DNA from: Mucilaginibacter pineti
Lineage (GTDB): Bacteria > Bacteroidota > Bacteroidia > Sphingobacteriales > Sphingobacteriaceae
Length of the DNA stretch: 64,000 bases
Assembly (NCBI RefSeq): GCF_900101875.1
Contig: NZ_FNAI01000002.1
Coordinates: 744,001-808,000, forward strand
Reading direction: 5' to 3'
Positions within the stretch are counted from its first letter, which is position 1, and every line of letters begins with the position of its first letter. The notes under the pieces were generated by a model that saw only the letters and a program-made list of their open reading frames with translations, was not told the DNA's origin and did not search any database. The position numbers and the translations under genes were made by a program. This document shows, one piece after another, positions 8,542 to 17,526 of this stretch.

Positions 8542-9324
8542 ATGCACATAACAATAATAGGATCTGGCAATGTTGCAACCCACCTGGCGGCGGCATTTAA
8601 AAACGCCGGGCACCGCATAGTGCAGGTATATAGTCCTGATATACAGCACGCAAGCTTGCTGGCCTATCATGTTGGTGCCGAAGCGATAGATAACCTTGCC
8701 CATATCAACCCCGATACCGGCATGTTTATAATATCGGTAAAAGACGATGCCATAGCCCATGTAGCGAAAAACCTGGCTATATATCAAAAGTTAATAGTAC
8801 ATACATCTGGCGCTACCGGTTTAGATACGCTTTTGGCATATACCGGTAAAGCAGGGGTACTTTATCCGCTGCAAACATTCAGCAAAAGCCGCGAACTTGA
8901 TTTTTTCACCGTTCCGCTTTGTATTGAGGCTGCTGATGAAGTTATATATACTGATATACAGCAGCTTGCAGCAACCGTTAGCAACAATGTTTACAGCATT
9001 AACTCGGCCGGACGAAAAATATTGCATCTTGCCGCCGTGTTTGCCTGTAATTTTCCAAATTATTTGTATTCGGCTGCACAACAGCTACTTGCGGGGCATA
9101 ATATGGACTTTAATATGCTGCGTCCGCTTATCCTGGAAACGGCCCAAAAAGTACAGGAACACCTGCCTGCCGATGTGCAAACCGGCCCTGCCGTACGTAA
9201 CGATCAGCAAACGATGAACAATCACCTGCAAATGTTGAATGATACTCCTCAATTAAAGGAGCTATATGAGCTGTTAAGTCAGGGTATTATCAAAAACAAT
9301 GTTGATGGGCACGGGGCTAAGTAA
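8542..9324 (+). CDS. Rossmann-fold/DUF2520 oxidoreductase-like protein
   Basis: A Rossmann nucleotide-binding motif (IGSGNVATHLA) at the N terminus is followed by a helical DUF2520 domain, a layout related to pyrroline-5-carboxylate and F420-dependent reductases. I chose the ATG at 8542 (MHITIIGSGN) because the fold begins immediately; a GTG at 8512 would add ten non-conserved residues. The length is 260 residues. The reaction is unknown. The ferredoxin gene starts 19 bases downstream, in a run of housekeeping genes that continues to maf. Confidence 0.88.
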   Translation: MHITIIGSGNVATHLAAAFKNAGHRIVQVYSPDIQHASLLAYHVGAEAIDNLAHINPDTGMFIISVKDDAIAHVAKNLAIYQKLIVHTSGATGLDTLLAYTGKAGVLYPLQTFSKSRELDFFTVPLCIEAADEVIYTDIQQLAATVSNNVYSINSAGRKILHLAAVFACNFPNYLYSAAQQLLAGHNMDFNMLRPLILETAQKVQEHLPADVQTGPAVRNDQQTMNNHLQMLNDTPQLKELYELLSQGIIKNNVDGHGAK

Positions 9325-9330
9325 TTTTGT

Positions 9331-9338
9331 TACTTTTG
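9331..9338 (+). promoter_or_regulatory. Putative -7 box before the ferredoxin gene
   Basis: TACTTTTG matches TAnnTTTG and ends only 5 bases before the ATG at 9344. If active, it would give an almost leaderless ferredoxin mRNA. No -33 box is evident. Confidence 0.35.
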
Positions 9339-9343
9339 CTTAA

Positions 9344-9676
9344 ATGAATATTTTTAAATTAAAGATAAATTTTGAGGAAAAGGGGCACGAAACCATTGAG
9401 TTGCCTATAGCCGAGGGAGAATCTGTATTAGACGTTTGCCTGGAGAATGGCATTGAGTTACAGCATAATTGCGGCGGCGTTTGCGGATGCAGCACCTGCC
9501 ATGTTTACGTAAACAAAGGGATGGATAACATCCAGGAAATAGCTGATAAAGAAGAAGATTTTATTGACAGGGCGGTTAATCCGCGTATAAACTCGCGTTT
9601 GGGCTGCCAGTGTGTAGTTATAGACGGGGATATTGAAGTTACCCTGCCCGATCAAAATCAGTTCCTGGGCCATTAA
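9344..9676 (+). CDS. 2Fe-2S ferredoxin (adrenodoxin type)
   Basis: This 110-residue soluble electron carrier has the vertebrate/adrenodoxin-type cluster motif Cys43-x5-Cys49-x2-Cys52, with Cys88 the probable fourth ligand (LGCQC). The order ferredoxin then IscX, 104 bases apart, is typical of Isc-linked ferredoxins that supply electrons for Fe-S cluster assembly. Two extra Cys (47 and 90) are present beside the ligand set. No other isc genes are in the window. Confidence 0.94.
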   Translation: MNIFKLKINFEEKGHETIELPIAEGESVLDVCLENGIELQHNCGGVCGCSTCHVYVNKGMDNIQEIADKEEDFIDRAVNPRINSRLGCQCVVIDGDIEVTLPDQNQFLGH

Positions 9677-9780
9677 GCCGGTTTTACGCCCGGCGCTGCT
9701 GCGTTACGCGTAAAATTAGTGATGATATTAACCATACAATAAACGTACTGCGTAAAACATATTACGCGCAACCTGATAAA

Positions 9781-10023
9781 ATGAGCGACAATAAATTTGC
9801 CCTGCCAATTCACTGGAATGATTACGAAGATATTGCCATTGAGCTTTACGAGAAGTTTGGTGCCGATTTCGACGAATCAAAAATATACCGCATCCGCTTT
9901 ACCGAACTTTTGGAATGGGTGTTAACGCTGCCAAACTTTGCCGGTACCAAAGCCGAATCAAACGAAGGTCACTTGGAGCAGATCCAGTCGGCCTGGGTTT
10001 ATGAGTGGCGGGATAATCAATAG
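9781..10023 (+). CDS. iscX: Fe-S cluster assembly protein IscX
   Basis: This 80-residue acidic protein matches the small IscX family in length and in its motifs (IHWNDYEDIAIELYEKFG and the C-terminal WVYEWRD). IscX binds the cysteine desulfurase IscS and iron and tunes cluster synthesis. The ferredoxin gene just upstream fits an Isc-related unit, although iscS and iscU are absent from the window. Confidence 0.93.
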   Translation: MSDNKFALPIHWNDYEDIAIELYEKFGADFDESKIYRIRFTELLEWVLTLPNFAGTKAESNEGHLEQIQSAWVYEWRDNQ

Positions 10024-10125
10024 CCAGCAGTTTTCAGTTGGCGGTTTGCATGATTTGCAAAGCCGTTATAATTGAAGCCGGGCTTACTGTAAATTCAATA
10101 ATTCATTAATTCAACAACTACTCTG

Positions 10126-10647
10126 GTGGAATCGTTCCTGAATAAATTAAAAGATATTACCACGTTTATTTTTGATGTGGATGGCGTGCTTACCGATGGT
10201 TCTGTTTTTGTGACCGATAGCGGCGAGCAAAGCCGGGCCTTTAATATTAAGGATGGTTATGCCCTACAGCTGGCCGTTAAATGCGGTTATAATGTTTGCG
10301 CAATATCTGGCAGCAGATCAAAAAGTGCTATTTACAGGTTAAACAGTTTGGGGATTCAGGATGTATATATGGGTACACATACCAAATCGCAAAGGTTTAA
10401 GGTTTACCTGGAGGAGAAGGCCATTATTGCCACCAATGTGTTGTACATGGGCGATGATATTCCCGATCTGGAAGTGATGAAGCTGGCCGGCTTACCGGTT
10501 TGCCCTGCCGATGCCGTTGAAGAAATTAAGGCCGTAAGTGCCTACGTATCGCCCTATGGCGGTGGCAAAGGCTGCGCACGCGATATCATCGAAAAAGTAC
10601 TCAAAGTGCAGGATAAGTGGATGAGCGAGCAGGCGTATAGCTGGTAG
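10126..10647 (+). CDS. kdsC: KdsC-like 3-deoxy-D-manno-octulosonate-8-phosphate phosphatase
   Basis: This 173-residue HAD phosphatase without a cap domain matches KdsC, which removes the phosphate from KDO-8-P in lipopolysaccharide core synthesis. The catalytic motif I is FDVDGVLTDG with Asp17 and Asp19, and motif III/IV is MGDDIPDLEVM. The C-terminal GGKGCARDIIE stretch is typical of KdsC. A GTG start at 10126 gives the normal family length. It lies between iscX and maf on the same strand, with gaps over 100 bases, so co-transcription is uncertain. Confidence 0.9.
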   Translation: MESFLNKLKDITTFIFDVDGVLTDGSVFVTDSGEQSRAFNIKDGYALQLAVKCGYNVCAISGSRSKSAIYRLNSLGIQDVYMGTHTKSQRFKVYLEEKAIIATNVLYMGDDIPDLEVMKLAGLPVCPADAVEEIKAVSAYVSPYGGGKGCARDIIEKVLKVQDKWMSEQAYSW

Positions 10648-10768
10648 GTTTTTAAAGTCAAAAGTAAAAATTAAAAAGTCAAAAGGGTTTTGTGCTACCT
10701 TGAGATCTTTTATCCAATAGTCATTTGTCCTTAATCTAAAAATCCTTCGTCCTTTATCTAAAAGTCCC

Positions 10769-11335
10769 ATGAATATTCCCAAGATCATCCTCGCATCAAA
10801 ATCGCCACGCAGGCAGGAGTTGTTAAGGCTGATGGATCTGGATTTTGAAGTTGTGCTAAAGGAAGTTGATGAATCATATCCTGACGGACTTACCCCGCAG
10901 GAGGTTGCCGTTTACATTGCCCGCAAAAAGGCCGAAGCATTTGACCAGACTATCAATGATGAAGTAGTGCTCACTGCCGATACCATTGTTTGTATCGACG
11001 GGCTCATCCTCGGCAAACCCGAAACGCCCGCCCACGCCATTGAAATGCTGCAAATGCTGTCGGGCAAGGTACATTTGGTTGTTACGGGTGTTTGCCTGTT
11101 GCATAATGGTAAATACAATACATTTTTTGATGTATCCGAGGTGTTTTTTAGGCAGCTAAGCCTGGAGGAGATCACCAGTTACGTAACCGAGTATAGTCCG
11201 CTTGATAAGGCCGGCTCGTACGGTATTCAGGAGCGGATAGGCTTAATAGGTATTGTGCGCATAAATGGCTCATACACAAACGTTGTAGGGCTGCCCACCG
11301 AAAAATTATACGCGCAATTAATTAATTTAAAATAA
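10769..11335 (+). CDS. maf: Maf-like nucleoside triphosphate pyrophosphatase
   Basis: This 188-residue protein has the Maf signature ASKSPRRQELL at the N terminus, the ADTIVCIDG motif with a catalytic Asp, and YxIQER near the C terminus (GSYGIQERIG). Maf proteins hydrolyse non-canonical or excess NTPs such as dTTP, UTP or modified nucleotides. The length is normal. The preceding 121-base gap contains short direct repeats (AAAAGTCAAAAG-like) but no gene. Confidence 0.94.
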   Translation: MNIPKIILASKSPRRQELLRLMDLDFEVVLKEVDESYPDGLTPQEVAVYIARKKAEAFDQTINDEVVLTADTIVCIDGLILGKPETPAHAIEMLQMLSGKVHLVVTGVCLLHNGKYNTFFDVSEVFFRQLSLEEITSYVTEYSPLDKAGSYGIQERIGLIGIVRINGSYTNVVGLPTEKLYAQLINLK

Positions 11336-11403
11336 ATAATATTTAAATTAAACCTTTCGTTGTTTAGTAGTCTAACACTTAAATATAAGGGAGTTAAATC
11401 GTC

Positions 11404-12054
11404 ATGAAAAGAACTATTAACCTTGGGCTGGTAATTTTGCTGGTATCGGCCCTATCTGCTTGCAGCAGCTACAATTATTATACCGCAGCACGTAATAAAA
11501 CCGATCTTTCAGGATACCGTACTTTTGCCTGGTTACCTCCTAACCTGCAAAACGACCATGCCGGCGCAGTGCTTAAAAAAGAAGTGGCAGACGAGCGTGT
11601 TAAAGACGCCGCAATTACCGCGCTACAAACCAAAGGCCTTAAACTGCAGGAACGCGAGCCCGATTTGTTGGTGAGCTATTCAACAGTAACCGGTCGTGGT
11701 GTTAAAACAGAATTTTATCCTACCTACTACGGCGGCCTTTATGGTGGCTGGGGCGGCTGGGGTTGGGGCGGTGGCTACGGCGGCTGGGGTTACCGGTCGT
11801 TTTACGGCGGTGGCTATGGTGGCTGGGGTTTCCCTTACTACGGTGGCGGTACCTATGCCCGTGTACCCTATAAAGAAGGTACCCTTATCATTGATATAAT
11901 TGACCGTAACACCCGTAAACTGGTATGGCGCGGCTTTGGCGTAGGCGAATTGCATAACCCCAAACAAACTATCAAAGAACTTCCTAAAGTTGTTGCCGGC
12001 GTGTTAGAGCAGTTTCAACTAAACCAAACAAGTACTAATTCAAAGAAAGTATAA
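11404..12054 (+). CDS. DUF4136 lipoprotein with Gly/Trp/Tyr-rich insert
   Basis: This 216-residue protein has a lipobox (LSAC) after a short signal peptide, so it is probably lipidated at Cys20. The DUF4136 core (YRTFAWLPP ... DLLVSYSTVTGRG ... LIIDIIDRNTRKLVWRG) is split by a strikingly glycine-, tryptophan- and tyrosine-rich segment at about residues 109-155. DUF4136 proteins are envelope lipoproteins of unknown function, and such Gly-rich inserts are flexible and surface-exposed. A strong terminator follows 30 bases after the stop. Confidence 0.9.
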   Translation: MKRTINLGLVILLVSALSACSSYNYYTAARNKTDLSGYRTFAWLPPNLQNDHAGAVLKKEVADERVKDAAITALQTKGLKLQEREPDLLVSYSTVTGRGVKTEFYPTYYGGLYGGWGGWGWGGGYGGWGYRSFYGGGYGGWGFPYYGGGTYARVPYKEGTLIIDIIDRNTRKLVWRGFGVGELHNPKQTIKELPKVVAGVLEQFQLNQTSTNSKKV

Positions 12055-12082
12055 GCTATTTTATACTGATAGCATAAATAAG

Positions 12083-12118
12083 AAAATCCCTTTGGGCCTA
12101 AAGCTCAAAGGGATTTTT
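12083..12118. terminator. Bidirectional intrinsic terminator
   Basis: A 12-base perfect stem, AAAATCCCTTTG paired with CAAAGGGATTTT, is extended by three more pairs and flanked by A and T runs. It terminates the DUF4136 gene, and possibly also the minus-strand T9SS unit. Confidence 0.88.
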
Positions 12119-12217
12119 ATTTGGTAGTATACGGTTATGGCACTTGCAAGGCCAATGTTGTTAATAAATGATATAAGCAGCTTTATAGCTAATGTGTTAT
12201 AGCTTAAGCCTGTAATG

Positions 12218-12433
12218 TTAAGCCTGCAATGCTTTTTGCTTGCGTTGTAAATGAATAACAGCAGCAATAAGGGCAGCGGCTACAAGTACAATAACCCAGG
12301 TATCCAACGGGCAATTCGGATCATCCGGATCGCAGGGCAGAGGATCGCTACCACCCGGATCGGCCATAACTGTTACAATATTTAATAGAACAACGCTTAA
12401 AGTAGCAAATAAATAAAGACTGATTTTTTTCAT
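12218..12433 (-). CDS. Small exported protein with P-L-D/TM/basic tail (PID-CTERM-like)
   Basis: This 71-residue protein has an N-terminal signal peptide, a short acidic Pro/Cys linker (CDPDDPNCPLD), a hydrophobic helix (about residues 44-60) and a basic tail (HLQRKQK). That layout resembles C-terminal sorting domains such as PID-CTERM, in which a short Pro-hydrophobic-Asp motif precedes a membrane helix and basic cluster, but the protein is almost nothing except the signal. I start it at the ATG at 12433 (MKKISLYLF), not at upstream codons. It lies 27 bases downstream of the giant T9SS gene and is probably co-transcribed with it. Confidence 0.7.
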   Translation of the reverse strand: MKKISLYLFATLSVVLLNIVTVMADPGGSDPLPCDPDDPNCPLDTWVIVLVAAALIAAVIHLQRKQKALQA

Positions 12434-12460
12434 GTTAACCGTATATATCATCACCCACAC

Positions 12461-15400
12461 TTACAATTTCGAGAACTTTTTAGTAGCATAATAACTGCCA
12501 TCGGCATTGCTTACCTCAAGTACATATCCTCCACGTAAAAGGTTACTCACATCCTGGCTTATTGTGCCGCCGGCATTTGCCTTTGAGTTGCTTACTACAC
12601 GGCCATCCACATTATAAATTTTTATGGATAGCTTTCCTTGTGTTACGTTGTTAAGTCTTAGCTTAATGATATCAACAGAAGGGTTAGGATACAAATCAAA
12701 GTTAGCAATTAAATTATCATTTCCGGGAGGCTGATAGCCAATGATCACAATTTTAGATAACGCGCTTGGATCAAGCCCTACGGTTTGTACCAAACGATAT
12801 TGGTTTGTACCGTTTGCGGGTTTAATATCCGTCATGGTATAACTGCCAGATCCGTCGGATGCTAAAGAATCAATGGTGATGAAAGTTTTACCGCCGTCGG
12901 TGCTGCGCTGCAGGGCAAACATGGTGTAAGTACCCTCATGTTCGGTTTTCCAGTTAAGTACAACCGAACCTGTTTTTTTAGCGCCGTTAAAGCCAAGCAG
13001 GTTATATTGTACGCCGCTTTTATGTTTTACAAGTTCAAAACGGGTTGCGCCAAAGGTTTGCGCGTTGCCTCTTTGCAGGTTAAAGTTGTAGGTATCATTG
13101 GCCGATAGATCAAGCGAATCTTTCATGAAATGATCTACCAGGTATAAAACATAACGGCCGTCAATTGCCGATGCGCCGGTAAATTTCAACTTATACAAAC
13201 CGTCGGTTTTTCCCTCTACATATAAAGGAATACTTTTAATGGTATCAATGGCCCCCATGGTATTAATGATACATGGTCTGCTATCGGCGGTGTAACTTGC
13301 TAAAAACGTTGTTTGCGAAAGCCCGCTGCGGTAAATAGCATCTTCCTGATCATTAAATTTATTGTTACCGGCATTGCTTTTATCGCCAAACTGAATTACC
13401 GTTTCATTCATGTTATCAGAATCAAGCGATAAAGTTATGTGTACAATTGATGGTTCGGCAACAGCTGGTGCAACTGCGGCATCTGTAGTTATTGCTGCCA
13501 GGGTTGGTACATCCATAGCACCCTTGTTGGCCATTGCAAGCACCTGCGGTGTATGCGCTTTAAAGGTAGTTGGTAACCCATTGCCGCCGGTACTGCCGTT
13601 AACGTTTATATTGGTCACTTTAGCGGCTTCTGTAAACTGCAGGGTGGTGGTATTATTGGATTTTCCCTGGATCATAAAACCCTGCCCGGCCAGCACATAG
13701 CGGCCTACACCGTTGTTTAATAAACTTGCCGACGTGTATTGAGTAGCCGCACCTCGCGAATAAACACCAAATACCCCGCTGTTATTCAGCATATAAACGA
13801 AATTGTTATTTGGATTCGTAACAGTAATTTTATCGAGATCGATGGTTGAGGCGTAGGGATTACCTACCAGGTGTAGCCCATCGTTAGCTGATGCAGGCGT
13901 AGAAGTGTTATATTTAAATACAGCATCAGTTGCAGTGGGCGTTACATATACAATATGGCCGCTTACGGTTTGCACCGAGCTTTCTGCAGGGAAATTAACG
14001 GTAATGTTGCCTTGGTTAGGTACGCCTGTCCAGTTTAAGGTAGTATTTTCGGGTACTGCCGTAGTGGTGGTTTTATTAATGCCGTTAACCCCTGTTGGGC
14101 TTCTGTTACCCCTGAAAAAGAATAAAAAGCCGTTTCCAACGGGTAAAAGCTCATTTATGGTAGATATACCTTTATAATCGCTATTTGCAATTACCTGGTT
14201 TATTGGGTCTGTAGCTTTTTCGAAGTAATACAAAACCGACGGATTTCCGGATAATGACATATCAAATCCATTGGTTGGAGGGGTAACGCTATTATATGCC
14301 GTACCAGATGCACCATAGCCGGTAATAGGTGTGGTTTTTTGCAGGTCGGTAAACCCGTATGCTTGTTGTGAGTTGATAGTTGCTGTTTGGTGTACCGGAG
14401 AGGAAAGTAAACGGTAGCCCCTGCGTGCGATAAGCCCACCCGTCATATAGCGGTTTACATTTACGTTGCCGGTTATTGTGCCTGCCGTAAGCTTATCTAT
14501 AGAACCGGAGTAAGTAGCGTCGGAGAGAATAGTTAAATTTCCACCTGCTGCAAGGGTAGTGGATGCCGTTACCTGTAATAAGCCCGAACTTGATAAATTA
14601 AAAGTTCCGGCACTTAACGTCTTGGTACCGCCACCGGTAAATAAAACATTGTTAAAGGTAATAGGGTTTGCAACAGTAGTAAGTGTGGTGCCAAACACAC
14701 CTGTGTAACCAAATGTTACCAAACCACTACCTGAAGTTATAGTGCCGGCATTATTAGTAAACTGATACCCGTTAAAGGTAAGGGGGCCGCTTCCGAGTGT
14801 CATGGTTCCGCCTGCATTATTAAATTGTGGGCCGTTAACGGTTATGTTTGAGGCTCCTTGTAATAATGTGCCACCAGCACCTTGCATACTGCCAGTAATT
14901 GTTACAGTTGGAGCATAGGTACTGAAGTTGATAATGGGAGATGTTGATGTTCCGGATGTTGTAAGATCACCTGCAACCGTTAATGTTCCGCCTGCCGCAA
15001 GCCCAATGGTTTTTGTTCCCGAGCCCGAAAAGGTTAAGTTTTGGTACATAGCGGGGGCTGTAGTAATAGATGAATTATATACGGTTTGGCTTGCGCCGTT
15101 ATAATTAACAGTACTTATGCCGGTACCTGCCGAAACTACATTATAAAAATCGATGCTGGCGTAAGCGGCATTGGCGATATTTAAGGCGGTAGGGTTTGAC
15201 AAGTTCAAAGTGGCTGAGGTACTGCCGGATAGATCAATTGAAAAAGTATCAGTGGGAGAGCCAAATAAAGCCACGTTTTGATTAGTAGTAACTATTTGAC
15301 CATTAATATTCATGGTACCGCCAGCTAACGAAAAATACGGACTCGCATCTGCTACGCCAAAAATAAAAATACTAGCGCTTGTTGAATTTAAAATCAAATC

Positions 15401-16918
15401 GGAACCAAGTGTTAAATTTGCGACAGTTGAAATAACTTTTGTTACGAAATTGCCGCCGAAATTAGGAGTTGTATTGTCGCCAACTTGCAATGTGCCACAC
15501 GAGATGTTACCAGTACCTGCAAGTGTGGTTGTGGTAGCGCCACCAGCTCTATGGTTTTGAGTAATGCTCGTTCCAACTGTTAAAGATACACCTGTACCAG
15601 TCACCGTTAAGGTTGTAGCCGAGGATGTTTTGGCAACGCCAAATATTATTGAGTTACATAACCTGTTATCGGTTACTGTTGGATTTGATATAAATGATGT
15701 GGCAGATTGGCCGTTATTACTTCCAGAACCGGTTATTGTTGATGTAGAAACGCCGATTCTAACCGCGTCGTATTGTCCGGGAACTACAGTTGGTGTATTA
15801 CCGTTAACACGCCAGTTTTGAGTCACGTTCCATGTAGCACTCTGTTCACCTGTCCAATCGTAGGTTTGACTGCCATAAAAAGTTTGACTACAAGCGCCTC
15901 CTGATACTCCGTTTACATAGCTATTTGTAATAATACACCCGCTATGTGTTTTACATACATTGCTGTTTGGGTTTGGCGTGTCGTTGTAACAAATGTTAAA
16001 GGCTGTAGGTTTATGATCTTTAAAACTACTTACAAAGGTTACTACTACGTAGTAATTTTTAGCCGTGGAAATTTGATAGCCATTGGCAAAATCCAATACT
16101 ATTTTTGTTCCTTGGTTTTGCACAGTGATATTTGCGGCAGCTGCATTTGTGCTGGCATCAAAAAGTTGTATAGTGCTTATGTAGCCAGCTGTGAAATTTT
16201 CGCCACCTAAAGGAAAGCTCACATCCAAAATCAGCTCGTGCATATCCGTAGGGCCTGTTGCTGACAAGGTAAAGCCAAATAAATTATACGCAGTATTAGC
16301 AGAAACTGTAGTGCCTGTATAAATCCCTGTATTATAATTGGCTATCGTTAAAATAGGTGACTGAAGATTTAAAGCCTGCCCTACAACGGAAGACGCTGTT
16401 CCTGTTATTACACTGCCACTGTTGGTTAAATCTGCATAGGTAAGTTGCTCTGTGGAGGGAAGGTCATTTACTATTGCGTTAAAATTAGCTACGATAAAGT
16501 AGTTAACGCTGCCGCCATTAGCTGCTATGGCTTGCGTAAAACCTGAGATAACTAAAGTATTTGATGAGGCATTATTGGTTGTGCTTACGGTTACCTTGCC
16601 AACGGGTGCAGCGTAATTGGAATTAGTAATTGAATAAAGTGTTAATCCTGTAAAATATTGATCCAGCGGCTTGCCGCCTGGCGAACCACCAACTGCAAAC
16701 CTGAATGTTGTTATACTTGCTGCTGTAGTACCACTGTTGGTTACATTAAAGCCATACAATACAACCCCTGTAGTTCCATACGCGATATTGCCACTTGATA
16801 CACCATTTGTTGATGCATTGTTAAGGCCTGTAATTGTTAATGATACGGCCGCTTTTGCATAGTTTGATGCAATTAATAAGCACGCAATCAAACAAAATTT
16901 ATGTAGCAGTGTTTTCAA
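12461..16918 (-). CDS. Large T9SS-exported beta-rich surface protein
   Basis: This 1485-residue protein has a signal peptide (residues 1-23) and a type A T9SS sorting domain in its last ~75 residues (YPNPSVDIIKL ... GGYVLEVSNADGSYYATKKFSKL), so it should be carried across the outer membrane and anchored. The middle is Gly/Thr/Ser/Asn-rich with many short strands (for example GTGNISCGTLQVGDN), typical of filamentous beta-helix or adhesin-like proteins. No catalytic motif is obvious. The function may be adhesion or surface structure. A 27-base gap separates it from the small P-L-D/TM protein. Confidence 0.9.
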   Translation of the reverse strand: MKTLLHKFCLIACLLIASNYAKAAVSLTITGLNNASTNGVSSGNIAYGTTGVVLYGFNVTNSGTTAASITTFRFAVGGSPGGKPLDQYFTGLTLYSITNSNYAAPVGKVTVSTTNNASSNTLVISGFTQAIAANGGSVNYFIVANFNAIVNDLPSTEQLTYADLTNSGSVITGTASSVVGQALNLQSPILTIANYNTGIYTGTTVSANTAYNLFGFTLSATGPTDMHELILDVSFPLGGENFTAGYISTIQLFDASTNAAAANITVQNQGTKIVLDFANGYQISTAKNYYVVVTFVSSFKDHKPTAFNICYNDTPNPNSNVCKTHSGCIITNSYVNGVSGGACSQTFYGSQTYDWTGEQSATWNVTQNWRVNGNTPTVVPGQYDAVRIGVSTSTITGSGSNNGQSATSFISNPTVTDNRLCNSIIFGVAKTSSATTLTVTGTGVSLTVGTSITQNHRAGGATTTTLAGTGNISCGTLQVGDNTTPNFGGNFVTKVISTVANLTLGSDLILNSTSASIFIFGVADASPYFSLAGGTMNINGQIVTTNQNVALFGSPTDTFSIDLSGSTSATLNLSNPTALNIANAAYASIDFYNVVSAGTGISTVNYNGASQTVYNSSITTAPAMYQNLTFSGSGTKTIGLAAGGTLTVAGDLTTSGTSTSPIINFSTYAPTVTITGSMQGAGGTLLQGASNITVNGPQFNNAGGTMTLGSGPLTFNGYQFTNNAGTITSGSGLVTFGYTGVFGTTLTTVANPITFNNVLFTGGGTKTLSAGTFNLSSSGLLQVTASTTLAAGGNLTILSDATYSGSIDKLTAGTITGNVNVNRYMTGGLIARRGYRLLSSPVHQTATINSQQAYGFTDLQKTTPITGYGASGTAYNSVTPPTNGFDMSLSGNPSVLYYFEKATDPINQVIANSDYKGISTINELLPVGNGFLFFFRGNRSPTGVNGINKTTTTAVPENTTLNWTGVPNQGNITVNFPAESSVQTVSGHIVYVTPTATDAVFKYNTSTPASANDGLHLVGNPYASTIDLDKITVTNPNNNFVYMLNNSGVFGVYSRGAATQYTSASLLNNGVGRYVLAGQGFMIQGKSNNTTTLQFTEAAKVTNINVNGSTGGNGLPTTFKAHTPQVLAMANKGAMDVPTLAAITTDAAVAPAVAEPSIVHITLSLDSDNMNETVIQFGDKSNAGNNKFNDQEDAIYRSGLSQTTFLASYTADSRPCIINTMGAIDTIKSIPLYVEGKTDGLYKLKFTGASAIDGRYVLYLVDHFMKDSLDLSANDTYNFNLQRGNAQTFGATRFELVKHKSGVQYNLLGFNGAKKTGSVVLNWKTEHEGTYTMFALQRSTDGGKTFITIDSLASDGSGSYTMTDIKPANGTNQYRLVQTVGLDPSALSKIVIIGYQPPGNDNLIANFDLYPNPSVDIIKLRLNNVTQGKLSIKIYNVDGRVVSNSKANAGGTISQDVSNLLRGGYVLEVSNADGSYYATKKFSKL

Positions 16919-17439
16919 AATGAATAAGTTTAATAGGGGTTTACAATAATGGTGCTAATGAAATTTAAGCGCCTAAAAATACCCAAAATTCTAATAATCA
17001 CCGCATTTACGTAATAATCTGCTAAAAAGTTGGCCTTTAGATTGAAAATTTTGTAAATAAAGTATTCCTTAAAGTTGTATGATTGTTACCCAATTTGGGG
17101 AAATATTTCCTTATGTGAAAGTTTGTAAACTGTTTGAAATTAATAGGAAAAAAAAGCCGTAGGTAGTAGCCTGGTATTAACTATTAGGCACGGCCAAATC
17201 TTTATTTATTTAAACAAACTTTGGCTGAAATTTTTTGAAATAAAGTGTCGTTTTCGGCTCTTATTTTACAAATTTTGCCAAATCGGGATGTATGAAAATT
17301 GATTATGCATGATTTTCGGCAATCGGAAATTTAAAGAATGACTTTTTCGACGTTAAAAAAATGAAAATCCAGCTCCCCAAAAACAAGGTTTCAAACCAAA
17401 ATATTTCGGCACCGGATTTCAAAAATTGAGTTTCGGCGA
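16919..17439. other. Gene-free AT-rich upstream region of the T9SS gene
   Basis: I see no gene, RNA or known repeat in these 521 bases. The region precedes the T9SS gene on the minus strand and presumably carries its promoter, but I find no convincing TAnnTTTG box with a -33 partner. Short A/T runs and several TTTCGGC/TTTTCGGCA words recur around 17249-17436. Confidence 0.4.
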
Positions 17440-17518
17440 CTGACGACACCAGACGACGCACTGACGATTGCTGACGACACACTGACGGTTGCTGACGATG
17501 TACTGACGGCTACTGACG
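17440..17518. repeat. CTGACG array phased at the DNA helical repeat (4 x 21 bp)
   Basis: The hexamer CTGACG (one copy CAGACG) starts at 17440, 17450, 17461, 17471, 17482, 17492, 17503 and 17513. The steps are exactly 10, 11, 10, 11, 10, 11, 10, averaging 10.5 bp, so all copies face the same side of the helix and the array is four 21-bp units. It ends 9 bases from the stop of the minus-strand ATP-binding protein gene, downstream of it. Confidence 0.9.
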
Positions 17519-17526
17519 AAAGGTGA

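Noticed and set aside
16671-16862. Plus-strand frames inside the T9SS gene (13410-13700, 15312-15821 and 16671-16862)
   Set aside because: They are shadows of the strongly biased Thr/Ser/Gly codons of the minus-strand gene.
17440-17518. CTGACG array as a CRISPR
   Set aside because: The repeat is only 6 bases with 4-5-base spacers, far too short, and no cas genes are present.
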